Assembly (NCBI RefSeq): GCF_000732725.1
Contig: NZ_JPNB01000001.1
Location: 1,116,001-1,180,000, forward strand
Length of the DNA: 64,000 bases
Direction: 5' to 3'
DNA from: Kineothrix alysoides
GTDB taxonomy: Bacteria; Bacillota; Clostridia; Lachnospirales; Lachnospiraceae
Shown: one piece after another, positions 7,679 to 15,919 of the stretch
How positions within the stretch are numbered: the first letter of the stretch is position 1
Layout: each line of letters starts with the position of its first letter
Program-made: the position numbers and the translations under genes
The notes under the pieces: generated by a model
Database searches by the model: none
The model's input: only the letters and a program-made list of their open reading frames with translations
Told to the model about the DNA's origin: nothing

Positions 7679-8764
7679 ATGAAAAACAATAAAATATTGA
7701 TAGTTAGTTTGGCTTTTATACTGTGTATAGGGCTTATTTCAGGCTGTGGAAACAAAGCAGCCGAATACGAAGCAGCAACCTCAAATAAGCTTAGCGTGGT
7801 ATGTACTATTTTTCCGCCCTATGACTGGGTAAAAGAGGTAATGGGAGAAAGGGCGGAGGATTTTGATCTGACGCTTTTACTGGATAACGGGGTGGACCTG
7901 CACAACTATCAGCCTACGGCAGAGGACATTGCTAAGATTGCCAAGTGCGATTTGTTCATTTATGTAGGCGGAGAATCTGATGGGTGGGTAGAAGATGCTT
8001 TAAAAGAGGCAACGAATAAAGACATGCGGGTAATCAACCTGATGGACGCGCTCGGAAGCGCGGTAAAAGAAGAAGAGCTTGTGGAAGGAATGGAAGAGGA
8101 GGAGCACGAACACGAGGGTGGAGATGCACACGAACATGAAGAGGGGGATGTGCATGAAGATGGAGATATACAGGAAGGCGAAGAGGTTAATGAGAAAGGA
8201 GACGTGCATGATGACGGAGAAGAAATAGAATATGATGAGCATGTATGGCTTTCTCTTAAGAATGCACAAGCCCTGGTTCAGGTAATTGAGGAGACGCTTT
8301 CTGATATTGATAGCGATAATGCAGAAATTTATAAAAACAATAGCAGCGATTATATAACAGAACTGAAAGCGTTGGATGATGAATACGAAGCGGTTGTTCT
8401 AGCCGGAAAAACGAATACGGTGCTGTTCGGTGACCGTTTCCCTTTTCGGTACATGGTGGATGATTATGGATTGGATTATTACGCGGCATTTGTCGGATGC
8501 AGTGCAGAGACGGAGGCCAGTTTCGAAACGATAGCTTTTCTGGCAGGTAAGGCAGACGACTTGAAATTGCCGGTAATTCTCGTGATCGAGAATTCCGATG
8601 AAAAAATATCAGAAGCGATTAAGGGCAATACGGCAGATAAGGATCAGAAGATATTGATCATGAATTCTTTGCAATCGGTTACAAATTCAGATATAGAGGC
8701 TGGATTTTCATATATTTCGGCTATGAAGGATAACTTGGAAATATTGAAGCAAGCTTTGAACTAG
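7679..8764 (+). CDS. znuA: Zinc/manganese ABC transporter substrate-binding lipoprotein
   Basis: 361-residue precursor. The start at 7679 (GGAGG seven bases upstream) gives a signal peptide MKNNKILIVSLAFILCIGL and lipobox LISGC with Cys23 as lipid anchor; an in-frame ATG 19 codons earlier is rejected. The cluster A-I fold is visible: VVCTIFPPYDWVKEVMGE, then LLLDNGVDLHNYQPTAEDI (first metal His), DEHVWLSLKNAQ (second), and a late DRFPFRYMVDDYGLDYYAAF. Between them is a long acidic His-rich loop (about nucleotides 8090-8240, with HEHEGG, HEHEEG, VHEDG), typical of zinc-binding members that trap or buffer Zn2+. It captures zinc and hands it to the permease. Confidence 0.9.
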   Translation: MKNNKILIVSLAFILCIGLISGCGNKAAEYEAATSNKLSVVCTIFPPYDWVKEVMGERAEDFDLTLLLDNGVDLHNYQPTAEDIAKIAKCDLFIYVGGESDGWVEDALKEATNKDMRVINLMDALGSAVKEEELVEGMEEEEHEHEGGDAHEHEEGDVHEDGDIQEGEEVNEKGDVHDDGEEIEYDEHVWLSLKNAQALVQVIEETLSDIDSDNAEIYKNNSSDYITELKALDDEYEAVVLAGKTNTVLFGDRFPFRYMVDDYGLDYYAAFVGCSAETEASFETIAFLAGKADDLKLPVILVIENSDEKISEAIKGNTADKDQKILIMNSLQSVTNSDIEAGFSYISAMKDNLEILKQALN

Positions 8765-8780
8765 GAGGATGAGGATTACT

Positions 8781-9554
8781 ATGGCTTATATTGCCTGTGA
8801 GAATTTGACGCTTGGCTATAATGGAAATGTAATAGCCAAACATATTCAATTTGAAGTAAATAAAGGAAATTATTTATGTATTGTAGGGGAAAATGGAGCC
8901 GGAAAAAGTACGCTGATAAAAACGCTGCTTCATTTAATGGAGCCGTTAGGCGGAAAGATTACGATAGGAGACGGTTTAAAGCCTTATGAAATCGGCTATC
9001 TTCCGCAACAGACGGTGGTGCAGAAGGATTTTCCAGCATCCGTATGGGAAATTGTTTTATCCGGTACGTTGCCTAAATGCGGGGTAAGACCGTTTTTTGG
9101 AAAAGCGCAGAAGCAGCTTGCGGAAGAACATATGAAAAGCATGGCGGTGTGGGAACTGCGGAAGCAGTGCTATCGCAATTTGTCCGGTGGCCAGCAGCAG
9201 CGCGTGTTGCTGGCACGAGCACTATGTGCTACGACGAAGGTGCTGCTGTTGGATGAGCCGGTTACCGGGCTGGATCCAAAGATGGCGGCAGAATTTTACC
9301 GCATCATACAGCAATTGAACGCAGATGGCATCGCTGTTATTATGATATCTCATGATATTCAGGCGGCTGTCCGTTATGCCAGCCATATTCTGCATGTGGA
9401 AAGAGAGGCGTCGTTCTATGGAAGCAAAGAGAAATATTTAAGGAGCAGTGAATGGAAAGGATTCCAGTATGCGGGAGGGGAGGTTGAAAGAAAAGAGCTT
9501 TCAACTATTGATTCCACTTCCGCTAAAGCGGACAGGGGGGATAAGAATGAATAA
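8781..9554 (+). CDS. znuC: Zinc/manganese ABC transporter ATP-binding protein
   Basis: 257 residues. Walker A is GENGAGKST, signature [15 protein letters not shown], Walker B VLLLDEPVTGLD, and the switch His is in MISHDI. It powers import by the adjacent permease. The start at 8781 (MAYIACENLTLGY) fits the family and has GAGG six bases upstream; the ATG at 8769 directly abuts the AGGAGG and is unlikely. The coding end overlaps the permease start by 8 bases, which implies coupling. Confidence 0.92.
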   Translation: MAYIACENLTLGYNGNVIAKHIQFEVNKGNYLCIVGENGAGKSTLIKTLLHLMEPLGGKITIGDGLKPYEIGYLPQQTVVQKDFPASVWEIVLSGTLPKCGVRPFFGKAQKQLAEEHMKSMAVWELRKQCYRNLSGGQQQRVLLARALCATTKVLLLDEPVTGLDPKMAAEFYRIIQQLNADGIAVIMISHDIQAAVRYASHILHVEREASFYGSKEKYLRSSEWKGFQYAGGEVERKELSTIDSTSAKADRGDKNE

Positions 9555-10392
9555 CATCATTTTGAAGCTGCAGTTTTATATGGATTATCCGTTTGTGCGT
9601 TATGCGTTGATCGTAGGGACGCTGATCGCTTTATGCTCCTCTTTGCTCGGGGTAACTCTCGTCTTAAAAAGATTTTCGTTTATAGGGGACGGACTATCCC
9701 ATGTGGCGTTCGGGGCAATGGCGGTTGCAACGATTTTCAAGCTGGCAAACGATACGATATTTGTTATGCCGGTTACGATTGCCACAGCCGTCTTACTTTT
9801 AAGAACGGGACAGAATACGAAAATCAAGGGAGATGCGGCGATAGCGATGCTGTCTGTCGGCTCGCTTGCCATCGGTTATTTAATTATGAATCTGTTTTCT
9901 ACATCCGCAAATATATCAGGGGATGTGTGCAGTACCTTGTTCGGGTCCACCTCCATATTGACGTTGACCAAGGGAGAGGTCTGGATTTGCGTGATAATGT
10001 CTATACTGGTTGTTGCTTTATTTTGTTTTTTCTATAATAAAATATTTACGGTCACCTTTGATGAAGGCTTTGCAAAAGCGACGGGAACGAATGCCGACGG
10101 CTATAATCTTCTCATTGCAGTGGTGACTGCGGTTATCATTGTTTTGGCGATGAATCTGGTAGGCTCGCTGCTCATATCGGCGTTGGTCATATTTCCGGCA
10201 TTATCGGCAATGAGGATCATTCAGAATTTTAAAGGCGTGGTTATCTGTTCGGCGGTCATTTCCGTTGGTTGTGCCGCAGTTGGGATGCTCATATCCATAC
10301 TATTTTCGACTCCGGTTGGTTCTACGATAGTAGCTGCGGACATAGTTGTGTTTTTTGGAAGCTGTGCAATAGGAAAAATAGTAAGGAGATAA
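9547..10392 (+). CDS. znuB: Zinc/manganese ABC transporter permease
   Basis: 281 residues with eight or nine hydrophobic helices. It has ABC-3 family features: GVTLVLKRFSFIGDGLSHVAFG near the N-terminus (the conserved S-H stretch) and LVGSLLISALVIFPALSA towards the end. A GGGGGG/AAG site precedes the ATG at 9547. Upstream in-frame codons back to 9448 overlap znuC and are not expected to be translated as part of it. Confidence 0.9.
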   Translation: MNNIILKLQFYMDYPFVRYALIVGTLIALCSSLLGVTLVLKRFSFIGDGLSHVAFGAMAVATIFKLANDTIFVMPVTIATAVLLLRTGQNTKIKGDAAIAMLSVGSLAIGYLIMNLFSTSANISGDVCSTLFGSTSILTLTKGEVWICVIMSILVVALFCFFYNKIFTVTFDEGFAKATGTNADGYNLLIAVVTAVIIVLAMNLVGSLLISALVIFPALSAMRIIQNFKGVVICSAVISVGCAAVGMLISILFSTPVGSTIVAADIVVFFGSCAIGKIVRR

Positions 10393-10408
10393 TAAGATAG
10401 AAGGGAGC

Positions 10409-11107
10409 ATGGTCATAAAAATGCGGTTTAAAAAATATGTAATTTTAGTCATGGGTGTACTGATTTGTCTGAGTGGATGTTCGGGGAATGAAGATAGATT
10501 ATCGGATGGAAAAAATAATGTTGATAAAGTCCTTGATGCACAGGTAAATGTTGCAGATGGCGAGCCGGCTGCTCAGCAGAGTAAACAAACAAAAGAGACA
10601 ACGGATGCAGCAAAAGATGTAACAACGGACGCAACGGACGTGGCAAAAGATGTAACAACGGATGTAACGAAGAGTTCGGAGCGGCAGGGGAACAATTCGG
10701 AGAACGATGCGGCAGGACTGACGCAGGAGTCGGTAAAGGATCAGGAGAATATTGACTATGATCTGACCGCTATGGGAAGCGATATGATATACGCCACCGT
10801 CTATCAGTTGATGATAAATCCTGAAGAGTATGTCGGCAAAACAATAAGGATGGAGGGAACATATTATGCTACATACTATGAGCCTACCGCTAAGTACTAC
10901 CACTATGTGATCATACAGGATGCGACCGCTTGCTGCGCGCAGGGATTGGAATTTATTTGGGAGGACGGAAGCCATGTTTATCCTGAGGAATATCCGGAGG
11001 ATGAGGCCGATGTGACGGTAACCGGAACTTTTGAAACCTATAATGAGGAAGGAGACGAGAATCTTTATTGCCGCTTGAAAGATGCTTCTTTGGAAATTGG
11101 TAAATAA
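10409..11107 (+). CDS. Lipoprotein at the end of the zinc operon, OB-like C-terminal domain with Cys-Cys
   Basis: 232 residues (228 if the ATG at 10421 is used; AAGGGAG is badly spaced for both). The signal peptide ends in the lipobox LSGC. A low-complexity Asp/Thr/Lys linker follows, with internal repeats (AKDVTTDATDVAKDVTTD). The last ~110 residues form a compact domain: VYQLMINPEEYVGKTIRMEG, YHYVIIQDATACCAQGLEF, and ADVTVTGTFETY. The pattern of beta strands and the CC motif recalls the C-terminal domain of YcgQ/DUF1980 proteins; this is a weak resemblance. It lies 17 bases after the permease gene, so it is probably part of the metal import system at the outer face of the membrane. Confidence 0.7.
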   Translation: MVIKMRFKKYVILVMGVLICLSGCSGNEDRLSDGKNNVDKVLDAQVNVADGEPAAQQSKQTKETTDAAKDVTTDATDVAKDVTTDVTKSSERQGNNSENDAAGLTQESVKDQENIDYDLTAMGSDMIYATVYQLMINPEEYVGKTIRMEGTYYATYYEPTAKYYHYVIIQDATACCAQGLEFIWEDGSHVYPEEYPEDEADVTVTGTFETYNEEGDENLYCRLKDASLEIGK

Positions 11108-11247
11108 TGACCCATAAATATAGTTATTGCCGCGAATAATAATGTTATAAAAGTCAATATCCACCTAAAAATAAGTCATAAAAGAAGATAGTACATCGAA
11201 TGTGGCTATGGTACTATGAGATAGAAAAATGAAGTCGATATATTTGT

Positions 11248-11275
11248 GCGAAGCGCAGAAGCTCTATCGCTTCGC
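11248..11275 (+). other. Inverted repeat before the GH3 gene
   Basis: GCGAAGCG (11248-11255) and CGCTTCGC (11268-11275) are a perfect 8-bp inverted repeat with a 12-base loop, lying 37 bases before the start codon of the glycosidase. There is no T-run, so it may be a leader hairpin or an operator. Confidence 0.5.
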
Positions 11276-11312
11276 CAAAGGCTATTTTATAGGAAGAGGA
11301 AAGAGGTAGAAA

Positions 11313-14075
11313 ATGAACGGCAAGATATTTGACTTGAATGAATATGCGGCGAAAGCCAGAGAAGCAGCGGCGGAAGGAATCGTAATGCTTAAAAATGACG
11401 GCCCTCTGCTCCCGCTTTCAAAGGACACAAAGGTAGCGATCTTCGGAAGGTCACAGTTTCACTATTATAAAAGCGGAACGGGTTCAGGAGGAATGGTGAA
11501 TACCAGATATGTCACCGGAATCCTGGAGGCGCTTGAGGCAGAAAAGTGCTTTGTGGTAAATCCGGCGGTAAAAGCAGTTTATGAGAGCTGGATGGAGGAG
11601 CATCCCTTTGAGGTGGGCGATGGCTGGGCGAAGGAGCCATGGTTCCAGGAAGAGATGCCCTTGGAGCCGGAATTCGTGGAAGCAGCCAGTAAGGATTCGG
11701 ACGCAGCGATTATCGTAATCGGGCGTACGGCAGGAGAAGACCAGGATAACAAAGCGGAGGAGGGAAGCTACCTTCTTACAAAGACAGAATTAAATATGAT
11801 AAGTGAGGTGTGCAAGGTATTCAAGCATACCATAGTCCTATTAAACGTAGGAAATACCATCGATATGAAATGGGTGGAGGCGAGCAATCCTTCCTCGGTA
11901 TTGTACGTATGGCAGGGAGGACAAGAGGGAGGAAGCGGCATCGTAGATGTTCTCAGCGGCAAAGTAACGCCTTCCGGCAGGCTGACGGACACGATTGCAA
12001 GAAATATAGAAGATTATCCGTCTACCGCTAACTATGGAGATGATAAACGTAATTTTTATGCGGAGGATATTTATGTAGGATACCGGTACTTCGAGACCTT
12101 TGCAAAGGAGAAAGTGCTTTATCCTTTCGGCTTTGGCATGTCCTATACTTCCTTTGAAAGAAAACTTGACAAATTGGTGGAGACAAGAGATAAGGTCGAT
12201 GTTCTGGTGGAGGTTACGAACACCGGAGAGTATGAAGGGAAAGAAGTCGTTCAGATATATTGTGAGGCACCTCAGGGCAGACTTGGAAAGCCTGCCAGAG
12301 TACTGTGCGGATTTGCCAAGACTAAGATACTTAGCCCGAAGGAAAGCGTTATAGTGAAAATTTCCTGTCCGAAATATCTGTTTTCATCCTATGATGACAG
12401 CGGAGTAACAGGCCATAGATACAGCTATGTACTGGAGGAAGGAAGCTATGGCATTTATATAGGAAGAGATGTAAGACAGGCGGAATACGCAGGAAGCATC
12501 GATATAGCGGAGCTTACCATGGTGGAAGCCCTGAAGGAGGCGATGGCACCTTTTGTTTCCTACCAGAGAATGAAGCCCGCGGCAGGAGAGGGCGGACAGC
12601 TTCATGTGGCGTATGAAGAGGTGCCTATGGGTACTGTGGACCCTATGAAAAGAAGGGGAGAGAATATTCCGAAGGAAATCGCCTATACGGGTGATAAAGG
12701 ATTAAAATTAGAGGATGTTTCCGAAGGAAGGACATCGATGGAAGACTTTATTGCACAGCTTTCGGATGAGGACTTGTGCTGCATCGTAAGGGGAGAGGGA
12801 ATGTGTTCTTCCAAGGTAACTCCGGGTACCGCAGGCGCCTTCGGCGGCGTCACCGGGCGGCTGTCGGCTTTCGGTATCCCGTTAGGATGTTGCGCGGACG
12901 GTCCAAGCGGAATACGTATGGATAGCGGAACATATGCCTTTGCTATGCCAAACGGCACTTGTCTGGCATGTTCCTTTAACGAAGAACTGCTAAAGGAATT
13001 ATATGAGTTCGAGGGAATGGAGCTTCGTAAGAATAATATTGATACATTACTCGGCCCGGGAATGAATCTTCATAGAAACCCTTTGAACGGGCGAAACTTC
13101 GAATATTTTTCTGAGGACCCTCTGGTAACGGGAAAAATGGCAGCCGCTCAGCTAAAGGGTATGGACAAATATGGAGTAACGGGAACGATAAAGCATTTCG
13201 TATGCAATAATCAGGAGCATAGCCGGAATGAAGTAGAGGCGGTCATTTCGGAAAGGGCCTTAAGAGAATTATATTTAAAAGGGTTTGAAATAGCGGTAAA
13301 AGAAGGCGGTGCCTACAGCATCATGAGTACTTATGGGCCGGTAAACGGCTTCTGGACAGCCAGCAATTATGACCTGCTGACGACTATTCTGCGTGGAGAA
13401 TGGGGCTTTGAGGGAATCGTTATGACCGACTGGTGGGCGAGAGGAAATGAGCCCGGCGGCCCGGCGGACGTGAAAAACACTTCGGCAATGGTGCGCTGTC
13501 AGAATGATTTGTTCATGGTGACGACAGATTCTGAGAAAAATACGTGGCAGGATGATTCCATGGAAGGCATCTCGGGAGGAAAAACAGCGAGAGCGGAGTT
13601 CCAGAGAAGCGCCATGAACTTATGCGGAACACTTATGCGTATGCCGGCGTTTTTACGAAGCAGGGGAATAGAAACGGAATTGGATAAACAGTTGAAGGAA
13701 TGCATCGAGGAGGATGAAAAGGAACTGCTCGAGATGAGAATCGTTAAGGTGGAGACGGAAACGGAAATTCCGGCGGAGTGGATTGACACCCAAAAGGGAA
13801 AGAGCACCTTGCTGCAAGTAGTTCTTGTAGAAGAGGATGCGTCCAGACTCTCTTTTTCATGCAGGATTCCTTCGGCGGGAGAACTCTCTCAGATACCGCT
13901 TTCCATTTTCCGGGATAAACAGTTATTAAAGATGATAACACTGACCGGAAAGGATAGCGAGTGGAGAACGGAAATACTCGATTTGGAACCTGCTTTTTGC
14001 AGCACCTACTTTTTAAAATTCTATTTCGGACAGAGCGGGATGGAAATTAAGGACTGCAAGATCGAGATAGTATAA
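11313..14075 (+). CDS. Glycoside hydrolase family 3, circularly permuted domain order
   Basis: A 920-residue cytosolic enzyme (no signal peptide), likely a beta-glucosidase or related exo-glycosidase. The order of domains is reversed from standard GH3. The C-terminal-type alpha/beta sandwich is first (VAIFGRSQFHYYKSGTGSGG, AAIIVIGRTAGED, residues 1-270). A fibronectin-III-like domain follows (VLVEVTNTGEYEGKEVVQIY, about 285-375). The TIM-barrel catalytic domain is last, with LGPGMNLHRNPLNGRNFEYFSEDP, GTIKHFVCNNQEHSRN and the nucleophile motif IVMTDWWA (Asp706). The permuted order is known for some Ruminococcus and Butyrivibrio enzymes. The last ~130 residues are an extra domain I do not recognise. 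It seems monocistronic. Confidence 0.92.
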   Translation: MNGKIFDLNEYAAKAREAAAEGIVMLKNDGPLLPLSKDTKVAIFGRSQFHYYKSGTGSGGMVNTRYVTGILEALEAEKCFVVNPAVKAVYESWMEEHPFEVGDGWAKEPWFQEEMPLEPEFVEAASKDSDAAIIVIGRTAGEDQDNKAEEGSYLLTKTELNMISEVCKVFKHTIVLLNVGNTIDMKWVEASNPSSVLYVWQGGQEGGSGIVDVLSGKVTPSGRLTDTIARNIEDYPSTANYGDDKRNFYAEDIYVGYRYFETFAKEKVLYPFGFGMSYTSFERKLDKLVETRDKVDVLVEVTNTGEYEGKEVVQIYCEAPQGRLGKPARVLCGFAKTKILSPKESVIVKISCPKYLFSSYDDSGVTGHRYSYVLEEGSYGIYIGRDVRQAEYAGSIDIAELTMVEALKEAMAPFVSYQRMKPAAGEGGQLHVAYEEVPMGTVDPMKRRGENIPKEIAYTGDKGLKLEDVSEGRTSMEDFIAQLSDEDLCCIVRGEGMCSSKVTPGTAGAFGGVTGRLSAFGIPLGCCADGPSGIRMDSGTYAFAMPNGTCLACSFNEELLKELYEFEGMELRKNNIDTLLGPGMNLHRNPLNGRNFEYFSEDPLVTGKMAAAQLKGMDKYGVTGTIKHFVCNNQEHSRNEVEAVISERALRELYLKGFEIAVKEGGAYSIMSTYGPVNGFWTASNYDLLTTILRGEWGFEGIVMTDWWARGNEPGGPADVKNTSAMVRCQNDLFMVTTDSEKNTWQDDSMEGISGGKTARAEFQRSAMNLCGTLMRMPAFLRSRGIETELDKQLKECIEEDEKELLEMRIVKVETETEIPAEWIDTQKGKSTLLQVVLVEEDASRLSFSCRIPSAGELSQIPLSIFRDKQLLKMITLTGKDSEWRTEILDLEPAFCSTYFLKFYFGQSGMEIKDCKIEIV

Positions 14076-14174
14076 TTAAGGCGACACGTAATTACGGCAG
14101 ATGAGAAAGAGAGAGGGGCTGTCGCAAAATGAATCTAAGATAGCAGTTTATACAAAAAGCATATGAATAACGTG

Positions 14175-14224
14175 AAAATACGTCTTGATACGGGCTTTTA
14201 TAACCCGAACCAAGACGTATTTTT
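14175..14224 (+). terminator. Intrinsic terminator after the GH3 gene
   Basis: A perfect 13-bp stem (AAAATACGTCTTG with CAAGACGTATTTT) with an inner CGGG/CCCG pairing and flanking A and T runs. It works in either orientation and sits between convergent GH3 and CDF genes. No gene is seen in 14076-14317. Confidence 0.85.
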
Positions 14225-14317
14225 GTGCATTATTTTTCGTTGAGGCTATTTTCTCCCCCTTATTTCATTTAATATTAAGAACAAGCAGCAAAGAAGTGCG
14301 CCGGAGTTTTTCAGCTG

Positions 14318-15496
14318 CTATAGTGCATGCGGGTTATAAGCCTTATCCACTTGTATAACCGCCATATATGTTTCGTCAATGAGGCGGATCTGCTCGCTGA
14401 TATAATTGGTTATTTCCTCATCGTTCTTTTTATAATGGAAAGGAACTACGATGTCGAAAATGATGTTTGTGTGGGTGGGGCCTTTTACAACGCGGAAATC
14501 ATGGAAGCATACTTCCGGATAAGCTGTGATAATTACTTCTGAAATCCGGCTTTTCAGGGCGTTTATCTGTTCGTCCTGTGTGACCACCGGATCCATATGT
14601 ATAACGGCTTCGCAGTGCAGTTCGTTGTGCAGCCTATGCTCGATGTTATCGATCATATCGTGGAGTGTGAGGATATCGCCGTCTGCGGGGACTTCAGCAT
14701 GCAGGGAGAGCATGACGCGGCCGGGGCCGTAATCGTGCACAATCATATCGTGAATGCCAAGAACATGCTCATAGCTCATAACGATTGTTTCCACATTTTT
14801 CACGAAATCGGGATGTGGGGGCTGGCCAAGCAGAGGACTGACGGTCTCCTTCGCTGCGCAGTAGCCTGCATAGAAGATGAAGAGGGCTACCATAATCCCG
14901 CAGTAGCCGTCAATTTTAAGACCGGTAAGTTTACCTACCAAAGCGGCAATAAGGACTACCGTGGTAGCCATGGTATCGCTTAGACTGTCCATGGCGGTAG
15001 CGCTCATGGCAGCGCTGTCTATTTTCTTCCCGATACTTTTGTTGTAAAAAGTCATATAGAGCTTCACTCCGATGGAAATGGCCAGAATGATCACGGTAAT
15101 CAGGCTGAATTCCACCGCCTGCGGATGAATGATTTTATCAACAGAGGAGCGTACCAGTTCAAAGGCCATGATTAAAATGGCGATGGAAACGAGAAGTCCG
15201 GATAAATATTCGATGCGTCCATGTCCGAATGGGTGGCCCGGGTCCGGCTTTTGTCCCGCCATCTTAAAGCCGATGAGTGTAATCAAAGAGGAACCCGCAT
15301 CGGATAGGTTATTAAAGGCATCTGCCGTTACCGCAATGGAATTACTGATAATTCCTGCCAGGAATTTGCCGATAAAAAGCAGTATATTCAGGAAGATTCC
15401 CACCGTGCCGCACAGCACACCGTACGCCTGCCGAACCTGGGGAGATGAAGTATTGTCCCTATCCTTTATAAATATTTTTGTAAGCAATGATACCAT
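14318..15496 (-). CDS. Cation diffusion facilitator family metal exporter
   Basis: 392 residues. Six N-terminal membrane helices carry the CDF metal site: VTADAFNNLSD in TM2 and a matching AMSATAMDSLSD in TM5, plus the loop HPFGHGRIEYLSG. The C-terminal cytoplasmic dimerisation domain follows (HDMIVHDYGPGRVMLSLHAEV), and then a further ~100 residues. It exports Zn2+, Fe2+ or Mn2+ in exchange for protons. Location close to the zinc import operon suggests metal homeostasis, but it is in a separate unit on the other strand. Confidence 0.92.
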   Translation of the reverse strand: MVSLLTKIFIKDRDNTSSPQVRQAYGVLCGTVGIFLNILLFIGKFLAGIISNSIAVTADAFNNLSDAGSSLITLIGFKMAGQKPDPGHPFGHGRIEYLSGLLVSIAILIMAFELVRSSVDKIIHPQAVEFSLITVIILAISIGVKLYMTFYNKSIGKKIDSAAMSATAMDSLSDTMATTVVLIAALVGKLTGLKIDGYCGIMVALFIFYAGYCAAKETVSPLLGQPPHPDFVKNVETIVMSYEHVLGIHDMIVHDYGPGRVMLSLHAEVPADGDILTLHDMIDNIEHRLHNELHCEAVIHMDPVVTQDEQINALKSRISEVIITAYPEVCFHDFRVVKGPTHTNIIFDIVVPFHYKKNDEEITNYISEQIRLIDETYMAVIQVDKAYNPHAL

Positions 15497-15919
15497 GAAA
15501 TTTCTCCTATAAAGATGATGAAGTAATAGTATCTATTTTATATCTTTTTCCTATAAATGACAAATGCTTTATGGCCATGACCCTTCATAAACCCACAAAC
15601 ACTTGTTACTATTCGCCTATTTCGTATTTACAACCGCGGAAAAAACATGTATAATTGCAGACGGATTGAACATAAATAGATGCATTCATAATGTATATGC
15701 TATGTACAAAAAATTATGATAGATTTCAGGACAATTCTATTAGTTTTACGCTTACAATCTATAAGAGCAATGAGCTATAAATGCTATGATATGCAAGAGG
15801 AACAAATTACAAAGATAATGAATTGCGAAAATAACGGATTATATAGAGGTGAATTATTATAATAATGATTTATGATAATATGAAAATACTTTCGTGATTT
15901 GAGAAAAGGAGAATGAAAA
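15497..15919. other. 423-base intergenic region before gpmI
   Basis: AT-rich gap between divergent CDF and gpmI genes; both promoters should lie here. I see no gene, no convincing structured RNA and no clear -35/-10 pair. Only the AAAAGGAG ribosome site at 15905-15912 for gpmI is plain. Confidence 0.6.

Noticed and set aside
14115-14160. GGGGCTGTCGCAAAATGAATC, reminiscent of an IS inverted repeat end.
   Set aside because: No partner repeat, transposase or target duplication was found nearby; too short to call.
15497-15919. Possible riboswitch or T-box before gpmI.
   Set aside because: No recognisable T-box sequence, aptamer core or terminator/antiterminator pair was seen.
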